This document shows, in pieces, positions 1 to 6,181 of a DNA stretch of 7,053 bases (the stretch's first letter is position 1; every line of letters begins with the position of its first letter). The DNA is from Erythrobacter sp. UBA3075. GTDB taxonomy: Bacteria; Pseudomonadota; Alphaproteobacteria; Sphingomonadales; Sphingomonadaceae. Below the pieces are notes generated by a model. It saw nothing but the letters and a program-made list of their open reading frames with translations, had not been told where the DNA came from and made no database searches. The position numbers were made by a program, and so were the translations under genes. The stretch lies in NCBI GenBank assembly GCA_002367375.1, contig DFBR01000228.1, positions 4,530-11,582 on the forward strand, given 5' to 3'.

Positions 1-1142
<1,142 letters not shown>

Positions 1143-1159
1143 TCAGAGGGTAAGTCGGC

Positions 1160-1447
1160 TCAGCCGATCACGCCCATAATGTCGCTTTCCTTCATGATCA
1201 GCAGGTCTTCGCCGCCGATCTTGACTTCGGTGCCGCCCCATTTGCCGAACAGAACACGGTCACCCGCCTTCACGTCGAGCGGGGTGACGGTGCCGTCGTC
1301 GGCCTTGGAGCCATTGCCAACAGCGACGATTTCGCCTTCGCTGGGCTTTTCCTGAGCGCTGTCGGGGATGATAATGCCGCCAGCCGTTTTTTCTTCGGCT
1401 TCGATACGGCGGACCAGCACGCGGTCGTGCAGGGGACGGAATGCCAT
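1160..1447 (-). CDS. groES: Co-chaperonin GroES (10 kDa)
   Basis: This is the heptameric lid of the GroEL chamber. Its 95 residues are the usual length. The conserved N-terminus [12 protein letters not shown] (residues 3-14) is followed by the mobile loop around residues 17-33. The loop contains the hydrophobic GroEL-contact tripeptide III (25-27), within GGIIIPDSA. The C-terminal beta-barrel segment [16 protein letters not shown] (61-76) ends in [14 protein letters not shown]. The ATG at 1445-1447 has a purine-rich AGGAAGAGG ribosome binding site (complement of 1456-1464). It is the first gene of the groES-groEL operon and has the CIRCE element in its short leader. Confidence 0.98.
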   Translation of the reverse strand: MAFRPLHDRVLVRRIEAEEKTAGGIIIPDSAQEKPSEGEIVAVGNGSKADDGTVTPLDVKAGDRVLFGKWGGTEVKIGGEDLLIMKESDIMGVIG

Positions 1448-1485
1448 GATTATGACCTCTTCCTGTTAAAGTGACTAAGACATGT

Positions 1486-1512
1486 TTGGCACTCTCCGAC
1501 TGAGAGTGCCAG
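1486..1512 (-). promoter_or_regulatory. CIRCE operator (HrcA binding site) of groESL
   Basis: An inverted repeat TTGGCACTC-N9-GAGTGCCAG matches the CIRCE consensus TTAGCACTC-N9-GAGTGCTAA in arm length, spacer length and core. The arms pair at 8 of 9 positions. It lies 38 bases upstream of the groES start codon, at or just after the predicted transcription start. CIRCE is the known operator of the HrcA repressor, so repression of groESL by HrcA is expected. hrcA itself is not in the window. Confidence 0.95.
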
Positions 1513-1520
1513 CGAAGCGC

Positions 1521-1550
1521 AGATGGGACCGCGCCCGGTCAGAGTCAATG
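1521..1550 (-). promoter_or_regulatory. Predicted groESL promoter, sigma-32-like
   Basis: On the minus strand the sequence ATTGAC (preceded by CCCC) is followed after 15 bases by TCCCATCT (complement of 1521-1528). This resembles the heat-shock sigma-32 pattern of CTTGAA and CCCCATNT. Read as a housekeeping promoter, it has a good -35 (TTGACT, complement of 1543-1548) but a poor -10. The expected start falls at about 1514, at the edge of CIRCE, which would give dual RpoH and HrcA control. A GAGTC (GANTC) site at 1542-1546 overlaps the -35. Confidence 0.6.
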
Positions 1551-1562
1551 GGGAAGAAGACG

Positions 1563-1585
1563 AAAACTTGGTGCCTTTCGCCAAG
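1563..1585 (-). terminator. Weak intrinsic terminator candidate after the MATE gene
   Basis: On the minus strand CTTGG, a 9-base loop and CCAAG are followed directly by TTTT and then a pyrimidine-rich run. It lies about 24 bases past the MATE stop and just before the groESL promoter, a sensible place to end the MATE transcript. The stem is only 5 bp, so it is probably weak. Confidence 0.35.
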
Positions 1586-1608
1586 GCGTTGTTGGCGTGA
1601 GATGGCGA

Positions 1609-2997
1609 TCAATCGCGCGCGGTCAAGCCCAGTTGCTCCCGAGCATTCCAGCGATACAGCAGCAGCACGGCGGCAAAGGTCAGACCGGTCGCAAGGCCAA
1701 TCCACACACCCGTCCCTGCAAGCGGCGTAAACAGGCCCAATCCTGCCGCGAGGCCAAAGCCCGGCACCCAATAGCTGAAGATCGCGATCCACATCGGAAT
1801 GCGCGTATCCTGCAAGCCGCGCAAGGCACCTGCTGCGACCGCTTGCACGCCGTCTGACAATTGGAAGGCAGCGCCAATCATCAAAAAGCTGATCGCCGTG
1901 CTGACCAATTGCGTGTTCGCCGGGTCAGCCGGATCAATATAGACGGACAGCAGCGCGCTGGGCATCAACACCATTGCACTGGCGGTGAAGACCATAAAGC
2001 CGGTGCCCATCGCCACGCTCGTCCACCCGGCGCGGGCCATGCCGACTGCATCGCGCGCGCCATAGAAATAGCCCACGCGAATTGTTGCGGCTTGCCCCAC
2101 GCCAAATGGCACCTGAAAAGCAAAGGCAGCCAGATTGAGCGCCAGCGTGTGTGCGGCCAGCTCCAGCCCGCCAATGCGGCCCATCAGGAATGCGGCTGCT
2201 CCGAACACGCCAGCCTCTGCCACAATGGTGATCGCAATCGGCGTGCCGATGCGGACGATCTCCATGAAACGCGGCCAGTCCGCGCGCCAGAAAAAACCCG
2301 TAATGTGATAGCGGTGCAGGCGCGGGTCGAGCCGGATGGCCGCCGCATACATGGCCACGATGGCGAGCGAGGTTATGATCGTGGCGAGTGCTGCTCCCGG
2401 CAGACCCATCGCGGGCGCGCCCAGATTGCCGAAAATGAACACCCAATTGGCGAGCGCATTCACCCCGATCCCCACAGCCGTGATGAAGGTGGCGAAGATC
2501 GGCCTGCCAAGTGTGGAGACGTAATTGCGCAGCACTCCGGCGATCACCATCGGCGCGGTCGACCACAGCAACACTTCCATATAGGATACAGCGAGTGCGG
2601 TGATATGCGGCTCCTGCCCCGTCACCCGCATCAATGGCCCGGCAAGCGCACACAGGCCCATCCCGAATGCCGAGACGATCAGGGACAACCACAATGCCAT
2701 GCGCATCGAGCGCCGCACCGGGCGGAGCGCTGGGCCGCGCGCGCCCAGCTCTGCCGACATGATTGGCGCGACCGCCCCCGTGAGCGATTGCAGGCTCCAC
2801 ACGATTAATCCAAACAATGCGATGGCAAGCGCCGACGCCGCCAGCTCGTCTGCCCCCAGCCGGGCGATAAACATCACGTCGATCGCATAGGTCAGCATTT
2901 GCAATACATTGGCGAGCGCCAGCGGCCCGGCAATGCGGAATGTCTCGCGCGTCTCGGCCTTCCAGCCGGGCGTAGGAGGGTGGGCAATTGGCCGCAT
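1609..2997 (-). CDS. MATE family multidrug/cation efflux transporter
   Basis: This is a 12-helix inner-membrane antiporter of the MATE (MatE/NorM-like) family, which expels cationic drugs or metabolites using a Na+ or H+ gradient. The 462 residues match the family length. The first helix contains AGPLALANVLQ...AIDVMFIARLG with the conserved membrane Asp (D40). NALANWVFIFG (residues 180-190) matches the conserved Asn-containing motif of helix 5 or 6. GTPIAITIVAEAGVFGAAAFL (251-271) carries the conserved Glu (E261) that starts the second half. QLSDGVQAVAAGALRG (379-394) carries the second-half Asp (D382). The two-fold repeat expected of MATE is therefore complete, with all key acidic residues present. 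The substrate cannot be inferred. The ATG at 2997 is the only sensible start, though the upstream ribosome binding site is weak. It stands alone, with 161 bases to groES and 263 bases to the lipoprotein gene upstream. Confidence 0.95.
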   Translation of the reverse strand: MRPIAHPPTPGWKAETRETFRIAGPLALANVLQMLTYAIDVMFIARLGADELAASALAIALFGLIVWSLQSLTGAVAPIMSAELGARGPALRPVRRSMRMALWLSLIVSAFGMGLCALAGPLMRVTGQEPHITALAVSYMEVLLWSTAPMVIAGVLRNYVSTLGRPIFATFITAVGIGVNALANWVFIFGNLGAPAMGLPGAALATIITSLAIVAMYAAAIRLDPRLHRYHITGFFWRADWPRFMEIVRIGTPIAITIVAEAGVFGAAAFLMGRIGGLELAAHTLALNLAAFAFQVPFGVGQAATIRVGYFYGARDAVGMARAGWTSVAMGTGFMVFTASAMVLMPSALLSVYIDPADPANTQLVSTAISFLMIGAAFQLSDGVQAVAAGALRGLQDTRIPMWIAIFSYWVPGFGLAAGLGLFTPLAGTGVWIGLATGLTFAAVLLLYRWNAREQLGLTARD

Positions 2998-3052
2998 CGA
3001 TATCTCGCTGCGTGCCGGTATGCAGTGCAGCCGGTCTGAATAGGCTCACCCG

Positions 3053-3232
3053 GTGGTGGTGGAAAGAGCGCGGGGACGATTGCGAGGGTGCTGCGGCGAA
3101 TGCGCCACAGCAACAGGTCGAGGCCCGGCCAATGCCCTTGCGATGGCGCGCTCGGCGCTGGACTTGCCGCAAGAGGTGCTTGGCGTCTATCCCGACGTGG
3201 TGTGGCGCTTGCGCGGGATTACGCGGAGGTGA
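3053..3232 (+). pseudogene. Possible decayed or very small coding fragment
   Basis: A plus-strand reading frame opens after the TAG at 3041 and has three consecutive GTG codons (from 3053). It ends at the TGA at 3230-3232. The last 35 codons or so (from about 3128) have strongly G/C-biased third positions and read as a plausible protein tail containing LPQEVLGVYPDVVWRLRG. Upstream of about 3125 that frame loses codon-like character, while another frame looks better. This would fit a frameshifted remnant of a longer gene whose 5' part was lost against the MATE gene. No family is recognised. It could be chance in GC-rich spacer DNA. Confidence 0.2.
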
Positions 3233-3260
3233 GTGGGCGCTGACTATTCAGGTCGGCGGG

Positions 3261-3659
3261 TCATTCTGCTGGTTGCAGTGGCGGTCCGACTTCCAAGTTC
3301 GCCATATCGTATGCGAATACTTCTCCGCTGAGGCTGTCGACTGTGAACCACCCCATCAGGTTGCTGCAAGGTCCTGTGCATGGCTCACCGCCCGCAAGCT
3401 TCAAGACATAGAAGCCATCAGCGTCGTAACCGTCTTGGGTGTTATCAGCCAAGGCGCCTTCGCAAAATGCAATGCTCGATACTGGAATTTGGCGAAGCTC
3501 TGCCAGCCCACGTTTGGCGGTATCGCAAGCGACAACTTTGGAGACTACAGGTCCGGTTGGGCCTTGCTCTGAAGGTCCGCAACCCAGGATTGTGAATGAC
3601 AACACAATGCCAAGGAAAATGCGCGCCATCCGAGGCAAGTGGGTTGATCGCTGGTCCAT
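3261..3659 (-). CDS. Small predicted lipoprotein, function unknown
   Basis: This 132-residue protein has an N-terminal lipoprotein signal MARIFLGIVLSFTILGC (residues 11-27). It has a hydrophobic core and a lipobox ILG|C, so the mature protein would be lipid-anchored at C27 and start CGPSEQGPTGP. The mature part has four further cysteines (C45, C66, C94, C98), enough for two disulfides in the periplasm. It also has a C-terminal WFTVDSLSGEVFAYD segment that looks beta-rich, recalling the 'WF.VD..TGEV' strands of PepSY-like domains. That last similarity is only suggestive. The ATG at 3659 gives a longer, charged n-region. The internal ATG at 3629 gives a more typical 16-residue signal peptide, and neither has a clear ribosome binding site. 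It is monocistronic, downstream of the rplL terminator. Confidence 0.75.
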   Translation of the reverse strand: MDQRSTHLPRMARIFLGIVLSFTILGCGPSEQGPTGPVVSKVVACDTAKRGLAELRQIPVSSIAFCEGALADNTQDGYDADGFYVLKLAGGEPCTGPCSNLMGWFTVDSLSGEVFAYDMANLEVGPPLQPAE

Positions 3660-3697
3660 ATTCTCGCGCTAGATAGGCCAACGACGCGTAGGAAAGC

Positions 3698-3727
3698 AAA
3701 AGGGCGACATCCTTGCGAATGCCGCCC
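3698..3727 (-). terminator. Intrinsic terminator of rplJL
   Basis: On the minus strand a 9-bp stem (GGGCGGCAT pairing with ATGTCGCCC, one G-U pair) with an 8-base loop is followed immediately by TTTTGCTTTCC. It lies 67 bases past the rplL stop. The lipoprotein gene begins 38 bases further on and so needs its own promoter. Confidence 0.75.
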
Positions 3728-3771
3728 TCCTATCCGCAGGCGCTTCAAGACACCCACGACATTTGCTTAAA

Positions 3772-3789
3772 GGCTTGCTTCAGCGAGCC
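3772..3789 (-). terminator. First hairpin after rplL, possible additional terminator or 3'-end protector
   Basis: On the minus strand GGCTCGC-TGAA-GCAAGCC forms a 7-bp stem with one wobble pair and a 4-base loop. It begins 5 bases after the rplL stop codon and is followed by only TTT. It is upstream of the stronger terminator at 3698-3727, so it may act as a partial terminator or a 3' stabilising hairpin. Confidence 0.5.
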
Positions 3790-3794
3790 TTAGA

Positions 3795-4163
3795 TTACTT
3801 GAGTTCGACCGTACCGCCAGCGGCTTCGATCTTGCCCTTGATTTCTTCGGCTTCTGCCTTGTTCACGCCTTCCTTGACGGGCTTGGGCGCGCCTTCGACG
3901 AGGCCCTTGGCTTCGGTCAGGCCGAGACCCGTGATGGCACGGACTTCCTTGATGACCTGGATTTTCTTGCCGCCGTCGCCGGTAAGAATGACGTCAAATT
4001 CGTCCTTCTCTTCAACGGCTTCGCCAGCAGCGGCGGGACCGGCAACAGCCACGGCTGCGGCAGCGGAAACGCCCCATTCTTCTTCGAGGGTCTTGGCAAG
4101 CTCTGCAGCTTCCATGACAGTCAGTTTGCTAAGTTCTTCTACAAGCTTGGCGATATCGGCCAT
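3795..4163 (-). CDS. rplL: 50S ribosomal protein L7/L12
   Basis: This is the stalk protein that binds L10 as dimers and recruits translational GTPases to the ribosome. Its 122 residues are the normal length. An N-terminal dimerisation helix pair (residues 1-31, [16 protein letters not shown]) is followed by an Ala/Val/Gly hinge (33-49). The globular C-terminal domain (55-122) has the conserved [37 protein letters not shown] and GGTVELK segments. The ATG at 4161-4163 has a TTGGAG ribosome binding site (complement of 4173-4178). It follows rplJ by 72 bases in the same transcript. Two hairpins close the operon downstream. Confidence 0.98.
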   Translation of the reverse strand: MADIAKLVEELSKLTVMEAAELAKTLEEEWGVSAAAAVAVAGPAAAGEAVEEKDEFDVILTGDGGKKIQVIKEVRAITGLGLTEAKGLVEGAPKPVKEGVNKAEAEEIKGKIEAAGGTVELK

Positions 4164-4235
4164 GATGCTTTACTCCAAATTGGTCGGGACAAATGCGTCC
4201 CATGATGTTTCGTTTCGTGTTCGAAAAAGCGTCTC

Positions 4236-4751
4236 TTACGCCGCGTCTTTGGCGGCATATGCACCAAATACACGGGCCAGCTTGGCAGCCGGGGCATTGA
4301 CAACCTGGGCGATTTTCGTCGCCGGGGCGTTGACAAGACCAACGATCGTGCCGCGCAGTTCGTCGAGGCTGGGCAGTGCGGCCAAAGACCTCACACCAGC
4401 TTCGTCGAGCACCTGCGTGCCCATTGAGCCACCGACGATTTCCAGCTTGTCGTTCTTCTTTGCGAATTCGACAGCTGCCTTGGCGGCCGCAACCGGGTCT
4501 GCTGACCAGGCGAGGCCGACGGGACCGGTGAGGTATTCCTCGATGCCGGTGTAATCGGTGTCTTTCAGGGCGAGCTTGGCGAGACGGTTCTTCGCGACCT
4601 TATAAGTTGCATCTGCTTCACGCATCTTTCCGCGCAGTTCGGTGGACTGGTCCACCGTCAGGCCGAGGTTGCGGGTGACAACCACCACGCCAACATCGTT
4701 GAAAGCTGCATTGAGCTGGGCAACCGCATCGGTTTTTTGCGAACGATCCAT
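4236..4751 (-). CDS. rplJ: 50S ribosomal protein L10
   Basis: L10 anchors the L7/L12 stalk to 23S rRNA. The start at 4751 gives 171 residues, the usual length, beginning MDRSQKTDAV. It has AAGGAG (complement of 4758-4763) six bases upstream. An in-frame ATG at 4823 would add 24 non-family residues and lies inside the leader, so it is rejected. The rRNA-binding domain has VVVVTRNLGLTV (residues 22-33), LRGKMREADATYKVAKNRLAKLAL (39-62) and TGPVGLAW (75-82). The C-terminal helix (about 132-171) has the repeated NAPATKIAQVV and NAPAAKLARVF segments, which form the docking sites for L12 dimers. It heads the rplJ-rplL operon. rplK and rplA are not upstream in this window. Confidence 0.97.
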   Translation of the reverse strand: MDRSQKTDAVAQLNAAFNDVGVVVVTRNLGLTVDQSTELRGKMREADATYKVAKNRLAKLALKDTDYTGIEEYLTGPVGLAWSADPVAAAKAAVEFAKKNDKLEIVGGSMGTQVLDEAGVRSLAALPSLDELRGTIVGLVNAPATKIAQVVNAPAAKLARVFGAYAAKDAA

Positions 4752-4770
4752 GCCGTACTCCTTCACTATG

Positions 4771-4801
4771 GCCGGAAACGCTTTGGGCGTGACCGACCGG
4801 C
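4771..4801 (-). promoter_or_regulatory. L10-leader-like RNA hairpin upstream of rplJ
   Basis: In the 5' leader of rplJ, 19 bases before the start codon, the RNA can form an outer 5-bp stem GCCGG/CCGGC. It can also form an inner 4-bp stem ACGC/GCGT with a 5-base loop. An asymmetric internal loop (TCGGTC against TT) separates the two stems. L10 mRNA leaders of bacteria bind the L10-L12 complex through a bulged hairpin and repress translation. Position and asymmetry fit, but the match to the known leader model was not tested. Confidence 0.45.
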
Positions 4802-4929
4802 TCAAAACCACCACACCGCTCATGCGACATGGCTTAGGTCCGTTGATGGGGAAGGAGGTGCGCGAAAGATCACGCGGTTGGCGCGACCAATCGGAAGCGC
4901 TAAGAATCTCTGTCCCCGTCTAGGCTGGA

Positions 4930-4958
4930 AATTAAGGCCGGCAAATTCCGGTCACCAA
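4930..4958 (-). promoter_or_regulatory. Tentative rplJL promoter
   Basis: On the minus strand TTGGTG and TTAATT are separated by 17 bases, about 180 bases before rplJ. This would leave a leader long enough for autoregulation. The -10 is imperfect. An alternative is TTGACT (complement of 5022-5027), 16 bases, then TATTTG (complement of 5000-5005). That -35 is perfectly placed right after the upstream gene's stop codon and overlaps a GAGTC site. The sequence does not decide between them. Confidence 0.3.
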
Positions 4959-4990
4959 CTGTCTCGGACGGATGACCACTTAAGAGCGGT

Positions 4991-5019
4991 CGGGGCGGGC
5001 AAATAGCTGCCACGCCCCG
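4991..5019 (-). terminator. GC-rich hairpin at the end of the DUF2975/HTH operon
   Basis: On the minus strand CGGGGCG pairs perfectly with CGCCCCG. A further GGC/GCC pairs inside, separated by one bulged base, with an 8-base loop. The stem starts 9 bases past the HTH stop codon. There is no clean T-tract after it, so it may be a weak or factor-assisted terminator, or it may only slow readthrough into rplJ. It overlaps one of the two candidate rplJ promoters. Confidence 0.45.
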
Positions 5020-5028
5020 AGAGTCAAG

Positions 5029-5277
5029 TTATTCCGCTGTTCCTTGTCCGTATCCCAGCAGATCACCCGGCTGGCATTCCAGCTCCCGGCAGATCGCCTC
5101 CAGCGTGGAGAAACGGATGGCCTTGGCTTTGCCGGTCTTGAGGATCGACAGATTGGCGAGAGTGAGGCCGACACGTTCTGCCAGCTCCGTCAAAGTCATG
5201 CGGCGTTCGTGCAGCAGATCATCCAATTTCACCACGATATTGGTTCCTTCTGTCTCGGTTTCGGATTTGGGAGGCAT
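5029..5277 (-). CDS. Xre/Cro-type HTH transcriptional regulator (YozG-like) of the DUF2975 operon
   Basis: This 82-residue single-domain DNA-binding protein has a Cro/C1-type helix-turn-helix at residues 16-75. The scaffold helix is VKLDDLLHERRM. Helix 2 is TLTELAERVGLT (28-39) and the recognition helix is LANLSILKTGKAK (40-52). The conserved tail FSTLEAICRELECQPGDLL (56-74) follows. Small regulators of this type are typically encoded beside DUF2975 membrane proteins, as here. Its ATG overlaps the last base of the DUF2975 stop codon (TGATG), implying translational coupling. The natural inference is that it binds the palindromes in the operon's own promoter (5991-6054). Whether the membrane partner controls it is unknown. 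Confidence 0.9.
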   Translation of the reverse strand: MPPKSETETEGTNIVVKLDDLLHERRMTLTELAERVGLTLANLSILKTGKAKAIRFSTLEAICRELECQPGDLLGYGQGTAE

Positions 5278-5810
5278 CAGACGGTCCCTTCGAGATCATC
5301 GCGCATCGCAGCGCCATGCTTGAACACGCGGGCAAGGATGAACAGCACTATGGCCATAAGAACGCCGGTGAGCGAAAATTCAAAGTCGACGGTCAAATCT
5401 TCAGCAGGCACATATTGAGCGAGATATGCGACCAAAGCTGCGATCGGGAATGTCGCAATCTGAAATCCAAGGGCAATCCAGCCCATTCGTCCTAGGCGGT
5501 CTGCATTTTCGCCGGTGAACGGGTCATCTTCCCTGACAGTGTCAATGATCCTGCCCAGCAACTGGAAGAAATGAAAGGCGGCGCTGGTGACAGCTGCTGC
5601 AAGCAGCAACATGACAATAGAGGCTGTCATGGCCATACCCACATCGTCGCCTCCAGCCTCGGCAACGGCCTGGGCGAAATCGGTCTGGTTGAACAGCAAG
5701 ACCGGGATAAGCACGACGAACAACAGGGTTACCAACGCAGTCATGATTTGCAGTATGGTGGTCATGATCTTGCCCGCTGCCAACAGCGGGTCTTTGGGTT
5801 TGAGTGACAT
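5277..5810 (-). CDS. DUF2975 family integral membrane protein
   Basis: This 177-residue inner-membrane protein has four predicted hydrophobic helices at about 13-40, 58-86, 109-131 and 147-164. The hallmark of DUF2975 is visible between helices 2 and 3: DDPFTGENADRLGRMGW (residues 95-111). The C-terminus VFKHGAAMRDDLEGTV matches the family's typical charged tail. The ATG at 5808-5810 has an AAGAGGAA ribosome binding site (complement of 5818-5825) seven bases upstream. It lies between a 43-codon membrane-peptide gene (26 bases upstream) and the HTH gene (one-base overlap). The biochemical function of the family is not established. The pairing with an Xre regulator suggests a membrane partner in signalling or stress response, which is inference. 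Confidence 0.88.
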   Translation of the reverse strand: MSLKPKDPLLAAGKIMTTILQIMTALVTLLFVVLIPVLLFNQTDFAQAVAEAGGDDVGMAMTASIVMLLLAAAVTSAAFHFFQLLGRIIDTVREDDPFTGENADRLGRMGWIALGFQIATFPIAALVAYLAQYVPAEDLTVDFEFSLTGVLMAIVLFILARVFKHGAAMRDDLEGTV

Positions 5811-5836
5811 GGATCAGTTCCTCTTCCGGATCGTTA

Positions 5837-5968
5837 TCAGGCCAAAACGGCGGCGACTGCGATGCTTGCCTGCGGCTGCGAAGGCACCTGCGTGATGGCA
5901 GTCAGGCTGGTGGTAGTAATGATGATGGCCACGAAGGCGGCGAGAGTGTTGGAAGTGAAACGGGTCAT
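5837..5968 (-). CDS. 43-residue exported or single-span membrane peptide leading the DUF2975/HTH operon
   Basis: This short gene begins at the ATG at 5966-5968 and ends with TGA at 5837-5839. It encodes MTRFTSNTLAAFVAIIITTT and 23 further residues. An Arg-containing n-region is followed by a hydrophobic segment at about residues 8-26. A Pro/Gln-containing stretch (VPSQPQ, 28-33) then leads to a small hydrophobic tail ending AVAAVLA. It could be a single-pass membrane peptide or a signal peptide with a short secreted remainder. The start has an excellent AAGGAG (complement of 5977-5982) at 8 bases, better than most genes here. It also sits directly behind the predicted operon promoter and 26 bases ahead of DUF2975. 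This context is the main support for translation. No family is recognised. Confidence 0.7.
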   Translation of the reverse strand: MTRFTSNTLAAFVAIIITTTSLTAITQVPSQPQASIAVAAVLA

Positions 5969-5990
5969 TTATCGATCTCCTTGGTGTGAC

Positions 5991-6007
5991 TTATTGAAAA
6001 TCGATAT
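5991..6007. promoter_or_regulatory. Operator box 3 (imperfect palindrome) over the -10 region
   Basis: The plus strand reads TTATTG-AAAAT-CGATAT, the same 6-5-6 design as the two perfect boxes at 6022-6038 and 6038-6054, with one G in place of A. It covers the predicted -10 and start of the DUF2975 operon. Its centre is 31 bp, about three helical turns, from box 2. Confidence 0.55.
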
Positions 6008-6031
6008 GGCCGAGTCGATTCTTATTGTCAA
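6003..6031 (-). promoter_or_regulatory. Predicted promoter of the small peptide-DUF2975-HTH operon
   Basis: On the minus strand a perfect TTGACA (complement of 6026-6031) is followed after 17 bases by CATATC (complement of 6003-6008). The start would fall near 5996, giving a leader of about 28 bases that ends in the strong ribosome binding site of the 43-codon gene. The -35 is inside operator box 2 and the -10 inside box 3, so bound regulator would block polymerase. The spacer holds two adjacent GANTC sites (6012-6021). Confidence 0.6.
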
Positions 6032-6038
6032 TCAATAA
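6022..6038. promoter_or_regulatory. Operator box 2 (perfect palindrome) over the -35
   Basis: TTATTG-TCAAT-CAATAA has fully complementary 6-base arms and a 5-base spacer. It contains the TTGACA -35 hexamer of the operon promoter. Size and symmetry fit a dimeric Cro/C1-type repressor, and the obvious candidate is the HTH protein encoded at the end of the same operon. Confidence 0.65.
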
Positions 6039-6054
6039 TATTGAAAAACAATAT
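6038..6054. promoter_or_regulatory. Operator box 1 (perfect palindrome) upstream of the -35
   Basis: ATATTG-AAAAA-CAATAT repeats the design of box 2, again with perfect 6-base arms and a 5-base spacer. It abuts box 2, sharing base 6038. The centres of boxes 1 and 2 are 16 bp apart, about one and a half turns, so dimers on them would face opposite sides of the helix. Confidence 0.6.
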
Positions 6055-6181
6055 GCGACTTATCGTTTTGCGAGGTTTCTGAGGTGAGGGAGGGTGACAA
6101 GGGTTACACAATGTCACGCGGCTCTGTTGGGCATTTTAAGGGCAACCTCACGTGGTTTCCGGTCTTGGCGCCTTACTCCCA

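Noticed and set aside
1934..3172. Long open frames overlapping the MATE gene: a 412-codon minus-strand frame and a 315-codon plus-strand frame (1861-2808)
   Set aside because: They are shadows of a GC-rich gene. The compositions are rich in Arg, His, Gly and Cys with no recognisable domain, while the MATE frame has all family motifs.
3763..4554. 263-codon plus-strand frame opposite rplL and rplJ
   Set aside because: The low-complexity Ser/Ala-rich translation is the mirror of Ala/Lys/Glu-rich ribosomal protein codons.
4752..4823. N-terminally extended L10 starting at the ATG at 4823
   Set aside because: The extra 24 residues do not belong to the L10 family and overlap the leader hairpin. 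The ATG at 4751 has AAGGAG at ideal spacing and gives the normal length.
4941..4954. CCGG-bounded short inverted repeat near the tentative rplJ promoter
   Set aside because: Four-base arms in GC-rich DNA are expected by chance, and nothing else supports a site.
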